This document shows, piece by piece, positions 36,159 through 44,754 of a stretch of DNA of 64,000 nucleotides. Position 1 is the first letter of the stretch, and each line of letters opens with the position of its first letter. A program made the translations under genes and the position numbers. Below the pieces are notes generated by a model. That model saw only the letters and a program-made list of their open reading frames with translations, ran no database searches and was not told the origin of the DNA. The stretch is from an uncultured Ruminococcus sp. (lineage in GTDB: Bacteria; Bacillota; Clostridia; Oscillospirales; Ruminococcaceae). The DNA is taken from assembly GCA_934474025.1 (NCBI GenBank), contig CAKSMF010000001.1, positions 590,756 through 654,755 on the forward strand, written 5' to 3'.

Positions 36159-37433
36159 TTAAATATATTTGAAATATTGTTTTTCTTCAAATTCGTCTTT
36201 GTCATGAGCGAGAGTGTATTCTTGAATCTGTTTGTAGAAATCGCTGAATAGATTGTTTATAATTTCGTCTGAAAGGTTTGAATGCACAAAATCGCTTTTT
36301 TCTGCAATGGAACAGGCTTCCTCCAATGATGATGGCAACGGTTGAAGAGGGTGTTTAATAGTTTCTTCAAGAAGTGAACAGTCACCAGAATTTATTCCCT
36401 CAATGCCAGATGCAAGAATTAATTTGAAAGCTATATACGGGTTACAGCAAGCGTCTGCGGAACGTACTTCTATGCGTGGCGTGGTGCTTCTGGGAATCCT
36501 GATAAGTTGTGAACAGTTATCAAAAGACCAGTTAACGTATTTTGGAGCGTATCCAATACCGAAACGTTTATAGGAATTTGTTATCGGATTAAGAAAAGCT
36601 GTTATTTCACGTATTCGGCGGAGTATTCCCGAAATAAAACATTTACCCTCATATGACATTTTTTCGGGGTCATTACTGAAAATCGGTTCACCATTTTTCT
36701 TTATACTTAATGAAATACTTAAAGCACTACCATGTTCATTAGGCAAAGGTTTTGGCATAAATGATGCAAAAAGACCGTTTTGAGCGGATATTGATTTTAC
36801 TACAGTTTTATAATGAACCATATTGTCAGCAGCGGTAACAGGTTCATTTTCACGAAATTCAATTTCATTTTGTCCCGGACCGTGCTTATGACATGAACTT
36901 GTAGGATTCATTCCCATTTCTTCAAGTGTAAGGCAAATTTCACGACGGGCATTTTCGCATTTATCAAGTGGGGCAACGTCCAGATAACTGCCGTTGTCAT
37001 GCGGAAATTTAGTAGGTTCTCCTTTTTCGTTGAGGTCAAAAAGATAAAATTCACATTTTGTTCCCATTTCACAGGAATAACCATCAAGACGCAGTGAATT
37101 TATATAACGTGTAAGTTCGTTTCTTATATCTCCTGAATAGTCCGAACCATCAGGATTTTTTAAGTTACAGAAAAACCTTACAACCCGTCCGGATTTTGGA
37201 CGCCATGGAAGTATGGAAAGTGTAGAGATATCCGGAAACAACAGCAGGTCTGAACAATTTCCACTGAATGACGACGCATCAAATGGTATTCCATCTGTGA
37301 ATGCACGTGTTAATTCATTGGGCATAATGGCAATATTTTTAAGGTTTCCAGAAATATCCGAAAATGTAAGTCTTATAAATTTGACATCATTTTCTTCTAT
37401 AAATTTTAAAATTTCTTTTGGTGCAAGGTTCAT
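36159..37433 (-). CDS. Glutamine-synthetase-like protein, probably catalytically inactive
   Basis: 424 residues from ATG 37433 (GGAGG upstream). It aligns end to end with type I glutamine synthetase (RLTFSDISGNLKN, FMPKPL, NSYKR, LIRIP, IEVRS, NPYIAF), slightly shorter at the C-terminus. Compared by eye with GlnA, the PEPEF metal motif is TKCEF (first Glu to Lys126), HHE is CHK (Glu to Lys183), the GSGMH histidine is Ser239, the flap glutamate of GYEAP is missing in GYAP (294-297), and NRS is NCS. Glu128, Glu190 and Glu322 remain. The fold should form, but two or three metal sites and the catalytic flap are damaged. It is the first gene of a unit with the ANTAR regulator, suggesting a sensor role. 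Confidence 0.85.
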   Translation of the reverse strand: MNLAPKEILKFIEENDVKFIRLTFSDISGNLKNIAIMPNELTRAFTDGIPFDASSFSGNCSDLLLFPDISTLSILPWRPKSGRVVRFFCNLKNPDGSDYSGDIRNELTRYINSLRLDGYSCEMGTKCEFYLFDLNEKGEPTKFPHDNGSYLDVAPLDKCENARREICLTLEEMGMNPTSSCHKHGPGQNEIEFRENEPVTAADNMVHYKTVVKSISAQNGLFASFMPKPLPNEHGSALSISLSIKKNGEPIFSNDPEKMSYEGKCFISGILRRIREITAFLNPITNSYKRFGIGYAPKYVNWSFDNCSQLIRIPRSTTPRIEVRSADACCNPYIAFKLILASGIEGINSGDCSLLEETIKHPLQPLPSSLEEACSIAEKSDFVHSNLSDEIINNLFSDFYKQIQEYTLAHDKDEFEEKQYFKYI

Positions 37434-37491
37434 GCTATAACCTCCATAAATTTGTTTCAAGAATATATTTTATTAATTGAATCATTAATTA

Positions 37492-37520
37492 ATTATACTA
37501 TATTTTTAGTCAAAAGTAAA
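37492..37520 (-). promoter_or_regulatory. Promoter of the GS-like/ANTAR unit
   Basis: Minus strand TTTACT, 17 bases, TATAAT. A/T-rich partial palindromes built on ATTAAT lie between it and the start and could be operators. Confidence 0.55.
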
Positions 37521-37595
37521 TAGGTTCTTGAAGTTTTTATAAACATTGCACTTTTTTATATTTTGATATACAGATGAAAAAATTCAAACTGACTA

Positions 37596-37624
37596 TTGAC
37601 AGATTTTACGAAATAATTTATAAT
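37596..37624 (+). promoter_or_regulatory. Consensus promoter of pyridoxal kinase gene
   Basis: TTGACA, 17-base spacer, TATAAT: both boxes perfect. 32 bases lie between the -10 box and the start codon, including AAGGAG. Confidence 0.85.
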
Positions 37625-37656
37625 TAAATAAACAAATATAAGGAGAATTTTTTATT

Positions 37657-38493
37657 ATGAAAAAAGCTGTTACCATACAGGATATTTCCTGTTTCGGAAA
37701 ATGTTCACTTACAGTAGCACTTCCTATAATTTCAGCCATGGGAATTGAAACGGCAGTTATTCCTACTGCTGTATTGTCAACACATACCGGAGGTTTTACA
37801 GGATATACTTTCCGTGACCTTACAAATGATATTCCTGATATTGCTGACCATTGGAAAAAACTTAATCTTAAATTCGATGCAGTCTATACAGGATATCTCG
37901 GCTCTATGGAACAAATAAATATTGTATCAAATTTTTTTGATGATTTCAGAACAGATAAAAATGTTATAATAGTTGACCCTGTTTTAGGAGACAATGGAAA
38001 ATTTTATGCAGGATTTGGGACAGAGTTTGCGGAAAAAATGTCCTCTCTCTGTTCAAAGGCTGATTATATTATACCAAATATGACAGAAGCTTCATTTATG
38101 CTGAAAATTCCATACACCGAAAATTATGACAAGAATTATGTTGAAGATATTCTCCGTAGACTTGCTGAATTCGGTTGCAAAACTCCTGTGCTTACTGGTG
38201 TGCATTTTGATAATATTAAACAGGGTGCTGTAGCTTATGATTCCGAAAATGATAAGTTTTATTATTCATTCGGTGATAATATTGACCGTTCAGTGCATGG
38301 TACTGGAGATATTTTCGCAAGCGTATTTACCGGAGCTGTAACTCTCGGAAAAGATATTCAGACAGCACTTGATATTTCAGTAAACTATACTGTTGAATGC
38401 ATAAAAGCTACAATACCTTATTTTGATGAAATGTGGTATGGCAGTTGCTTTGAACTTTGTCTCGGAAAGCTTATAGAAATGACCAATAAATAA
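37657..38493 (+). CDS. Pyridoxal/pyridoxamine kinase (PdxY/PdxK-like)
   Basis: 278 residues of the ribokinase superfamily: TIQDISCFGKCSLTVALP opening, ILSxxxG-type STHTGGFTGYTFRDLT, VDPVLGDNGKFY and the catalytic GTGDIFASVF motif. It phosphorylates B6 vitamers in the cytoplasm. Hydroxymethylpyrimidine kinase is an alternative, but the opening and STHTGGF match pyridoxal kinases better. It has a perfect consensus promoter and stands alone apart from the small gene that follows. Confidence 0.88.
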   Translation: MKKAVTIQDISCFGKCSLTVALPIISAMGIETAVIPTAVLSTHTGGFTGYTFRDLTNDIPDIADHWKKLNLKFDAVYTGYLGSMEQINIVSNFFDDFRTDKNVIIVDPVLGDNGKFYAGFGTEFAEKMSSLCSKADYIIPNMTEASFMLKIPYTENYDKNYVEDILRRLAEFGCKTPVLTGVHFDNIKQGAVAYDSENDKFYYSFGDNIDRSVHGTGDIFASVFTGAVTLGKDIQTALDISVNYTVECIKATIPYFDEMWYGSCFELCLGKLIEMTNK

Positions 38494-38511
38494 AATATAA
38501 AAAAGGCAATT

Positions 38512-38808
38512 ATGATGAATAGTTTGAATGAATTTCAACAAAATTTTATGAAAGCCCTTTCTGATATTCAAGAAATATGTGTTCAACAAGTGGTTTTAAA
38601 TCAAAATGATAATCAATCATTGCAAGATAAGTATTATGATATTACTTCCGAGGTTATTATAAGAATTATGGAAATAATTGACGGATATGATAATTATAAT
38701 ATTGGCAGATTAAAGGTAATATGTGAAAAATCAGGAGAAGAACTAAAAAATAATCCTTATATCGAATTACATGATATGATATGTGATTATTTAAAGAGAA
38801 CTGATTGA
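38512..38808 (+). CDS. Small helical protein, unknown
   Basis: 98 residues, acidic and predicted all-helical, with no membrane segment (NEFQQNFMKALSDIQE near the start). It begins 18 bases after the kinase with a weak AAAAGG site and is followed by a strong terminator, so it is probably expressed. I do not recognise it. Codon use is more A/T-rich than its neighbours, which may indicate a recently acquired gene. Confidence 0.6.
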   Translation: MMNSLNEFQQNFMKALSDIQEICVQQVVLNQNDNQSLQDKYYDITSEVIIRIMEIIDGYDNYNIGRLKVICEKSGEELKNNPYIELHDMICDYLKRTD

Positions 38809-38838
38809 CAAATTATTTAATAATACAATAAATCAAAT

Positions 38839-38880
38839 ACTCCCGAAAGCAGTTTAAAAAATCACTTTCGGGAGTAAAAA
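38839..38880. terminator. Bidirectional terminator
   Basis: Perfect 11-bp stem ACTCCCGAAAG / CTTTCGGGAGT followed by an A/T tract, between two convergent genes. Confidence 0.85.
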
Positions 38881-38922
38881 TTTTATATATTTATTATGAT
38901 TAAAGTCACCGGATTTTTGATT

Positions 38923-40353
38923 TTAATGCCCGAAAACTTCAGTTTCGAGTACATTTTGATTAGCACCGAAATCTACTTGTAAAACATTCTGGATATCACC
39001 GCTGGCTGTCCATACATCTTCAGGATAGAATGTCCCGTCGGCTGGTATCTGAATTTGTTTCACATCATATCGAATGGATAACGGAAGTCTCAAAGCAAGA
39101 AGATACATTCCGATTGATGACATATTTGTATTGACTTCCGGAATGACGTGCTTTGAAATTTTGCTTATTGCCACGGGATTCAGAGCTTTTGGAATAACTT
39201 TTGTAATAACTTTTCTTTGACGGCTTGTACGTTCAAAATCGCTGTTTCCTACATATCTTATACGTGCATATGAAAGAGCCTGTTTGCCGTTAAGGTGAAG
39301 TTTACCGCCACCGTCAAGGAAATCTGACCATTGGTCGTCTCCCATAAGACCATTTACTTCTGAAAAGAGAATATTGTTTATTTCCTGTGCTTCATCGTCA
39401 GTAACATCAATATCAATGCCTCCGACAGCGTCAATAATACCCACAAATGATATGAAATCAACTGTAACATAATCGTCAATTTCAACCATAAAATTACTTT
39501 CAATAGTATCCATAAGCAAATCTGCGCCTCCATAGGAGTATGATGCATTAAGCTTGTCCATGCCATAGTTAGGAATATTTACATAACAGTCACGCATAAA
39601 TGAAGTCAGTATAATCTGATTTGTACGACTATTGAATGATACAAGAATCATTGAATCGGAACGCCCCTGTTCGTCAATTGAACGTCCGTCTGTGCCAATT
39701 ACAAGAACACTTCTTACATAGTTTCTTGACATTGCACCTACTGTGCGGTTTCTGCCAGTGGAATCCTGTTTTCCTATTTTTCCTATTATACTGAATGCTG
39801 TACAGGAGTAAATTGCAAAAAGCAGAACCAGAATTGTAAACAGGCTTAATAATATACGTTTTAACACTCTGCCGAAAAGACTTTTATGTTTTCTTTTTTT
39901 GCGGTGTTTTGACGGAGCTTGTGTATAGTTTGAATAAGAATTTTGTTGGTAATTAGGATTTTGATAATGTGGTTGCTGATAGTTTTGTGATTGACGCTGA
40001 TAATTGGAGTTCTGATATTGGTAATTTGGATTCTGATAGTTAGGATTTTGATAGTATGGTTGCTGATAATTCTGCGATTGGCGTTGATAATTGGAATTTT
40101 GATATTGATAATTTGGATTCTGATAGTTAGAGTTTTGGGAATATTGTTGCTGATAATTGGAAGAACTATAGTTCTGATTCTGATTTCTGTTATAATTATT
40201 GTTTTGCTGTTGGTTAAGCGGACGAATAGGACGGCGGGTATTTGGATTTTTTTGTTGTGGCTGTCTGTAATTCGGACGTTTAGGTTGAACTGGTATATTC
40301 AAAGTATTTTGATTATCTGTGTTGTTGTCATTGTTCTGAAATCTTTCTGTCAT
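38923..40353 (-). CDS. LytR-CpsA-Psr family protein with Gln/Asn/Tyr-rich repeat tail
   Basis: 476 residues. The cytoplasmic N-terminus (1-148) is low in complexity and dominated by Asn, Gln and Tyr, with a 29-residue unit (YQNPNYQYQNSNYQRQ...) repeated about twice (77-134). A basic stretch and one membrane helix (about 166-188) follow. The extracellular LCP domain has VLVIGTDGRSIDEQGRSDSMI, SFMRDCYVNIP, IDAVGGIDIDV and YARIRYVGNSDFERTSRQR. It should transfer lipid-linked polymers to peptidoglycan. GAAAGGAG precedes the ATG. The tail resembles prion-like disordered segments and is not part of the family. Confidence 0.9.
   Translation of the reverse strand: MTERFQNNDNNTDNQNTLNIPVQPKRPNYRQPQQKNPNTRRPIRPLNQQQNNNYNRNQNQNYSSSNYQQQYSQNSNYQNPNYQYQNSNYQRQSQNYQQPYYQNPNYQNPNYQYQNSNYQRQSQNYQQPHYQNPNYQQNSYSNYTQAPSKHRKKRKHKSLFGRVLKRILLSLFTILVLLFAIYSCTAFSIIGKIGKQDSTGRNRTVGAMSRNYVRSVLVIGTDGRSIDEQGRSDSMILVSFNSRTNQIILTSFMRDCYVNIPNYGMDKLNASYSYGGADLLMDTIESNFMVEIDDYVTVDFISFVGIIDAVGGIDIDVTDDEAQEINNILFSEVNGLMGDDQWSDFLDGGGKLHLNGKQALSYARIRYVGNSDFERTSRQRKVITKVIPKALNPVAISKISKHVIPEVNTNMSSIGMYLLALRLPLSIRYDVKQIQIPADGTFYPEDVWTASGDIQNVLQVDFGANQNVLETEVFGH
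39946..40125 (-). repeat. Coding tandem repeat in LCP gene (87-bp unit)
   Basis: Two near-identical copies of an 87-base unit encoding the 29-residue Gln/Asn/Tyr repeat, with few synonymous differences, indicating recent duplication and a possible length-variable tract. Confidence 0.7.
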
Positions 40354-40377
40354 TTGTGACTCCTTTCAGAAATCTTA

Positions 40378-40430
40378 TAAAACCTGTCACCATACTGTTG
40401 TATATCTGTGCCAGCAGGAGACAGGTTTTT
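40378..40430 (-). terminator. Terminator after the P-type-ATPase-like gene
   Basis: Stem AAACCTGTC / GACAGGTTT with a long loop and a T-run on the minus strand, 4 bases after the stop at 40434. Confidence 0.65.
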
Positions 40431-40433
40431 GAT

Positions 40434-42863
40434 TTAGAATTTTTTTGAACATAACGCTATATATGTGAACAGCATACAAGCAAGGTTATAAACAATCATA
40501 GATGCTGATGACATATAAACGTAATTGAATTGAAAAGCTTTTGAAATAATAAGCATTGTACCAAGTATGAATCCCAATGCAATTGAAACTGTCTGGAAAA
40601 TAAGTCCCGTAATTGATGCTGAATGTATAACTTTAGTACCTATAATCAGTTGTGCAAATGCAGAAAACTTACCAGAACAAGCTAATGATGCACTTAAACG
40701 TACAGATTTTTTCGTTTCTTTATTGAAGTCTTCATGAAGTTTTTTAGGCAGAATCCTGAACATATTTCTTGAAATTCCGAAAAGTGTTGAAATTTTTTCC
40801 GGAGAAAGACAAGGGTCAATATTTTTCATAATCATAAATATTTTGTGTTTTGAAAGTTGTCTGACCCAGCGTTTCACTTCACGGTCTGCACTGATTTTAA
40901 CAGTAAATAATGCAGCGATGTTTCCGGAAACTGATAAATACATAGCTTCCTGACCGTCTTCAATATATTCAGTTTCTTTTGTTTTAGTCGGAAGACCTTC
41001 AATATTATGTTTGTGCATAAGTTCACGAGTACCGAAAAGTACACGTTTATTATGAATCCAGCCACAAAGACCCATTGATTCCTCATATGAGAAATTTTCG
41101 ATGTTATAAAGAACTTTGTTTTCGTCTATTATATCATCGAAAAGATGTCGCATAACACTGCCGGCGTGTGAAGTAAGGCTTGCTGCTTCAAGAAGAGCTT
41201 CATTGGCATCTTTATTGAAAAACAGTTTTACACCACAGAGTTTAACAGAATGTGCCGGAAAAAGTGAATCGGTATTTACAAGAATTGAATTTGTATCGTA
41301 AAAATCATCAATACTTTGATAACCGAGTATAACACCTTTTTTAATTATTGCACGGTTGGAAATTCTTTCAAGCGGAAGATTTGCAACAAGTGGCATTGCA
41401 ATGCAAGATGTTGCACATATAAGCATACAGAAAATTGACATTCCGAAAGCAAGAGCTTCAATAGTAAATAATGATTCGTTGCAGAATAATGTCATTATAA
41501 GCGAAATCAAAGCAGATATTATAAGACAGATAGGAGTAGCTTTCCGGCAATATTTGTCAGTTATATCTGATGAATAAGTGTATTTCAGAAAATCAGTAAA
41601 ATAATCTGTTTTACGCATAGATGCCAGTATAGGAAAATCACCGAGAGTGCCACGTGTAAGACGTTCTGCACGTTCTTCATCTTGTACATATACTATTCCA
41701 TGACCTTTAAAATCCTTGCTTGAAACGGTTTTGAAATTTCGTTCTGCACGTTGCAGAATGAGGTATTTTCCGATAGCATTTGAAAGCAGGGCAAGTATAC
41801 CTATTGGCATATAAATGCGTTCTGCCGTAAGTGAATCATGGTGTATAAATGCCGGAAGTATTGAAATAATACAGGTTATAGCAGTAACAGAAGTCATTGA
41901 ATCACTGTCGGCTTTAAAAGTGAATAATTTTTTAAGACCTTTTGTAATTACAGGAAATGACGCAATAACGGCAAAAATTCCTGTGGCCAGATGAACACTC
42001 AGATAAGAAATTATATTTTTTTTGCTTAAAAACTCAAGTAAAGCCATATCAAGTTGATTTGTAAAGGTAACAAATAAACTGAAAAATGTCAATAAAAAAA
42101 GTATTGTCATACGAGTTTTAATAATGCTTTTCAGTTCGGTAATATCTTTGCCTACATCTTCAACATCACCATAATGATTAAAATCAACTATGCGTTTTGT
42201 TCGTTTTTTGGTGGAAGAATCAGCCGTTTCTTCATTTTGAACGCTAACATCATCTTCATCATCAGTGTTTTTTGAAGAATGTACAACTTTCTGTCTGGTG
42301 TGAGCTGGTTTTTTTCCAGCATATTTTGACGCTTCAATAATTGCAGGACGTGGAACTATATCCGTTATAAGTCTGAGATTTTCAGGGTCTTCTGCCTCCG
42401 CAAGAACAACTGCACGACTACGTTTTTTCTTTTTAAGAGCAGGCGGAGTATACATATATTCTCCGTCGGGAGTTTCTTTTTTATATGTATAATCAACTTC
42501 TTTTTTACGATGATTTTTTTTGTTTTTTTGAAGTTCACTTGCTTCTCTTGCTCTTGTTGACTCTGTCATACGACGTATTTTAGAAATATCATCAGTATTC
42601 ATGTGTGTGTTTATTACCGGACTGTTATAAATTGCCGGTTTAGGATTTCCGTCAGCATCAGTTGCACCATTCAGAACAGTTATTTTATGATTTGAATGTT
42701 TTTTCTGTAATTCGTCTTCCATGTTGTTAACCGATTCGTTATCCCATATGGTTCTTTCATGGGAAGTCGGTTTAGGAGGGGTGGCAATACCGGATTTTCT
42801 CGTGTTGTTTTCGGGTGAATATTCATCAAGGATATCCTTGACAGAAGGTTTTTTATCGGACAT
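40434..42863 (-). CDS. P-type-ATPase-like membrane protein lacking catalytic motifs
   Basis: 809 residues. The first 245 are charged and apparently disordered (Lys-rich stretches, no domain). About eight hydrophobic helices follow (250-270, 287-305, 325-340, 350-370, 443-460, 470-495, and two near the C-terminus). From about 480 the order follows heavy-metal P1B ATPases: SCIAMPLVANLPLERISNRAIIKKG replaces the CPC-to-IKGG stretch, then DTNSILVNTDSLFP stands where DKTGTLT should be, then an N-domain-like segment (NKRVLFGTRELMHKHNIE) and GQEAMYLSVSGNIAALF, but MKNIDP where TGD is expected. It is therefore probably a non-pumping relative. It lies 12 bases after rlmB. Assignment is by motif order, not by search. 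Confidence 0.65.
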   Translation of the reverse strand: MSDKKPSVKDILDEYSPENNTRKSGIATPPKPTSHERTIWDNESVNNMEDELQKKHSNHKITVLNGATDADGNPKPAIYNSPVINTHMNTDDISKIRRMTESTRAREASELQKNKKNHRKKEVDYTYKKETPDGEYMYTPPALKKKKRSRAVVLAEAEDPENLRLITDIVPRPAIIEASKYAGKKPAHTRQKVVHSSKNTDDEDDVSVQNEETADSSTKKRTKRIVDFNHYGDVEDVGKDITELKSIIKTRMTILFLLTFFSLFVTFTNQLDMALLEFLSKKNIISYLSVHLATGIFAVIASFPVITKGLKKLFTFKADSDSMTSVTAITCIISILPAFIHHDSLTAERIYMPIGILALLSNAIGKYLILQRAERNFKTVSSKDFKGHGIVYVQDEERAERLTRGTLGDFPILASMRKTDYFTDFLKYTYSSDITDKYCRKATPICLIISALISLIMTLFCNESLFTIEALAFGMSIFCMLICATSCIAMPLVANLPLERISNRAIIKKGVILGYQSIDDFYDTNSILVNTDSLFPAHSVKLCGVKLFFNKDANEALLEAASLTSHAGSVMRHLFDDIIDENKVLYNIENFSYEESMGLCGWIHNKRVLFGTRELMHKHNIEGLPTKTKETEYIEDGQEAMYLSVSGNIAALFTVKISADREVKRWVRQLSKHKIFMIMKNIDPCLSPEKISTLFGISRNMFRILPKKLHEDFNKETKKSVRLSASLACSGKFSAFAQLIIGTKVIHSASITGLIFQTVSIALGFILGTMLIISKAFQFNYVYMSSASMIVYNLACMLFTYIALCSKKF

Positions 42864-42875
42864 ATTATCACTCCT

Positions 42876-43613
42876 TTATAAACGCCGTTGTCTTACTACT
42901 TCATACATAAAGATTCCGGAGGCAACAGAGGCATTAAGAGAGTTGATATTTCCGTACATTGGAAGTTTTACCATAAAATCACATTTCTTTTGTATAAGAT
43001 GGCTTATTCCGAAACCTTCTGAACCGATTACAAGAGCCATACTTCCGGTAAAATCTGTCTGACAGTAATCAGAACCGGAAGCGTCTGTACCATAAATCCA
43101 TACTCCGTTTTCTTTCAGAGTGTCAATGCATGAAGCAAGGTTTGAAACTCTTGCAACCGGAACATAACTTATAGCACCAGCGGAAGTCTTTGCAACAGTT
43201 GCATTAAGTGATGCACTACGGCGTTTAGGGATAATGATTCCATCTGCTCCGGCTGTTTCGGCAGTACGGATAATAGCTCCTAAATTGTGAGGGTCTTCTA
43301 TTTCGTCGCAGATTATTATAAAAGGTTTAGTACCTTTTTTACGGGAAACTTCGAGGATATCTTCAACGGAAACATATTCACCGAATGCTCCTATAGCTAC
43401 AACACCTTGATGTGAAGCTCCTCCGGCAAGCTGTGATAATTTTTTATCCTGAGTATCTTTAACAACAATGTTTTTTTCTTTTGCAAGACGGCGTATCAGT
43501 CCTAAACTACCGCCATTTCCGTCAATATATATAGTGTCAATTGGAGTATTGGACTTTAAAGCTTCGATAACCGGATTACGTCCGATAATAGTTTCATTAT
43601 TATTATTATTCAT
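42876..43613 (-). CDS. rlmB: 23S rRNA 2'-O-methyltransferase RlmB (TrmH family)
   Basis: 245 residues. Opening IIGRNPVIEALKS, SPOUT motifs DPHNLGAIIRTAETAGADG, VIGSEGFGIS and LPMYGNINSLNASVASGIF. It modifies the 23S peptidyl-transferase region (Gm2251 in E. coli). The ATG is followed by five AAT codons. Its ribosome site (AAAAGGAG at 43645-43652) is about 31 bases from the ATG, with a hairpin between them, which is unusual. Promoter at 43664-43692. Confidence 0.9.
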   Translation of the reverse strand: MNNNNNETIIGRNPVIEALKSNTPIDTIYIDGNGGSLGLIRRLAKEKNIVVKDTQDKKLSQLAGGASHQGVVAIGAFGEYVSVEDILEVSRKKGTKPFIIICDEIEDPHNLGAIIRTAETAGADGIIIPKRRSASLNATVAKTSAGAISYVPVARVSNLASCIDTLKENGVWIYGTDASGSDYCQTDFTGSMALVIGSEGFGISHLIQKKCDFMVKLPMYGNINSLNASVASGIFMYEVVRQRRL

Positions 43614-43623
43614 AGTGTTTACA

Positions 43624-43642
43624 GAGAATTAAAAAAATTCTC
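43624..43642 (-). promoter_or_regulatory. Hairpin between ribosome site and start of rlmB
   Basis: GAGAATT / AATTCTC stem with a short T loop lies exactly between AAAAGGAG and the ATG of rlmB. Folding would shorten the spacing to something closer to normal. Confidence 0.45.
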
Positions 43643-43663
43643 AGCTCCTTTTCTTTTGTCTAT

Positions 43664-43692
43664 ATTATAACATTATGGTTAAGAAAATACAA
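43664..43692 (-). promoter_or_regulatory. Promoter of rlmB
   Basis: Minus strand TTGTAT, 17 bases, TATAAT. Confidence 0.7.
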
Positions 43693-43732
43693 GACTTTTA
43701 ATATTATATTCTTTTACCATGGGATTTTTTCG

Positions 43733-44512
43733 TCAGGAAATGTCGATTACAGAGAGTTCCGGACGATTGAATATTCTTGGAATGAAAATCATTCTTAACG
43801 GACGGGCAAGACCACGGCTGATTATATGACAAGTGGATTTGTATTGATACTGACCATTGGTATATTTTGGAAAAAGTCCTTGGTCTGGAGCGTATAAACC
43901 TTGTTCGAGAATTACTGGTAATCTCCATTGACCGCCGTGTGCATGACCCGAAAGTATAAGGTCAAATTTATGATTGTATTCTGAAATGTGTTGTGGTTCG
44001 TGAAGTAATAGTATATTATAATATTGGTCGTCTGTTGTAACGTCTGGAAGTTCATAGGAATCAACAATACCATATACACGAACTTTACAATTATTAATAT
44101 TTAAATCAATAAAATTTTTATCCAGAACAAGAACACCGATTTTTTTAACGTCATCAAAGAATTGTTCAATGTCATCACGGTATGATTCATGATTACCGGC
44201 AGTATATGCACAAGGATACTTTTCGGCTACAGATTTCATAAGAGTTAAAGCATTCTGAGTACCATTCACATGGTCAATGACATCTCCGCCAAAAAGAACT
44301 AAATCCGGAGTAACTTTTTCTATTTCGTTGATTATTCCTGACTGGTCTTTGCCCCCATAAGTGCAGTTGTGAAGGTCTGAAATAAAAACTATTTTCATAT
44401 TGACGTTTTTTTCAGAATTGACATTATAATAAACCGTTTGTAAAGTAAATCCCCATATATACAAAAGTACGATTAATATTACCCCAATCACTAAACAAAC
44501 AGTTTTTTTCAT
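43733..44512 (-). CDS. Membrane-anchored metallophosphoesterase (YkuE/YaeI-like)
   Basis: 259 residues. One N-terminal membrane helix (3-25), then the calcineurin-like set: FISDLHN, FGGDVID, AGNHESY and SGHAHGGQW with all metal ligands. Some relatives cleave UDP-diacylglucosamine in lipid A synthesis, which is not relevant to a Gram-positive; others are envelope phosphodiesterases. Its ATG overlaps the carrier protein stop by one base (TAATG), making it the last gene of the O-acylation operon. Confidence 0.87.
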   Translation of the reverse strand: MKKTVCLVIGVILIVLLYIWGFTLQTVYYNVNSEKNVNMKIVFISDLHNCTYGGKDQSGIINEIEKVTPDLVLFGGDVIDHVNGTQNALTLMKSVAEKYPCAYTAGNHESYRDDIEQFFDDVKKIGVLVLDKNFIDLNINNCKVRVYGIVDSYELPDVTTDDQYYNILLLHEPQHISEYNHKFDLILSGHAHGGQWRLPVILEQGLYAPDQGLFPKYTNGQYQYKSTCHIISRGLARPLRMIFIPRIFNRPELSVIDIS

Positions 44513-44754
44513 TATTCTCCTCTTTGTGAAATAATGTCAATCATTTCACCGACATTTTTCATACCGGAAACTTCACGCATTTTGAAACGCATACTGAATT
44601 CGTTTTCAACAGCGGAAATAAGATTTATATGTTCAATGCTGTCCCAGTCGTCAATGTCATTTGCGGTAGTTTTTTCTGTGATAGTGATTGTATCGTCACC
44701 AAAAACATCTCTGAAAACTTCTGTAAGTCTTTTAACAATTTCATTCTTATTCAT
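44512..44754 (-). CDS. Acyl carrier protein (operon-specific)
   Basis: 80 residues from ATG 44754 (AAAGGAG upstream). The helical fold carries the phosphopantetheine serine in DDWDSIEHINLISAVE. It overlaps the FkbH-like gene by 8 bases and the phosphoesterase by one, so it is a dedicated carrier of this operon. The window's only recognisable carrier protein. The likely cargo is the group loaded by the adjacent FkbH-like enzyme. Confidence 0.9.
   Translation of the reverse strand: MNKNEIVKRLTEVFRDVFGDDTITITEKTTANDIDDWDSIEHINLISAVENEFSMRFKMREVSGMKNVGEMIDIISQRGE

Noticed and set aside
39991..40359. Hydrophobic 122-codon plus-strand frame that looks like a membrane protein
   Set aside because: It is the antisense of the Gln/Asn/Tyr repeats, which automatically reads as Ile/Leu-rich; no ribosome site.
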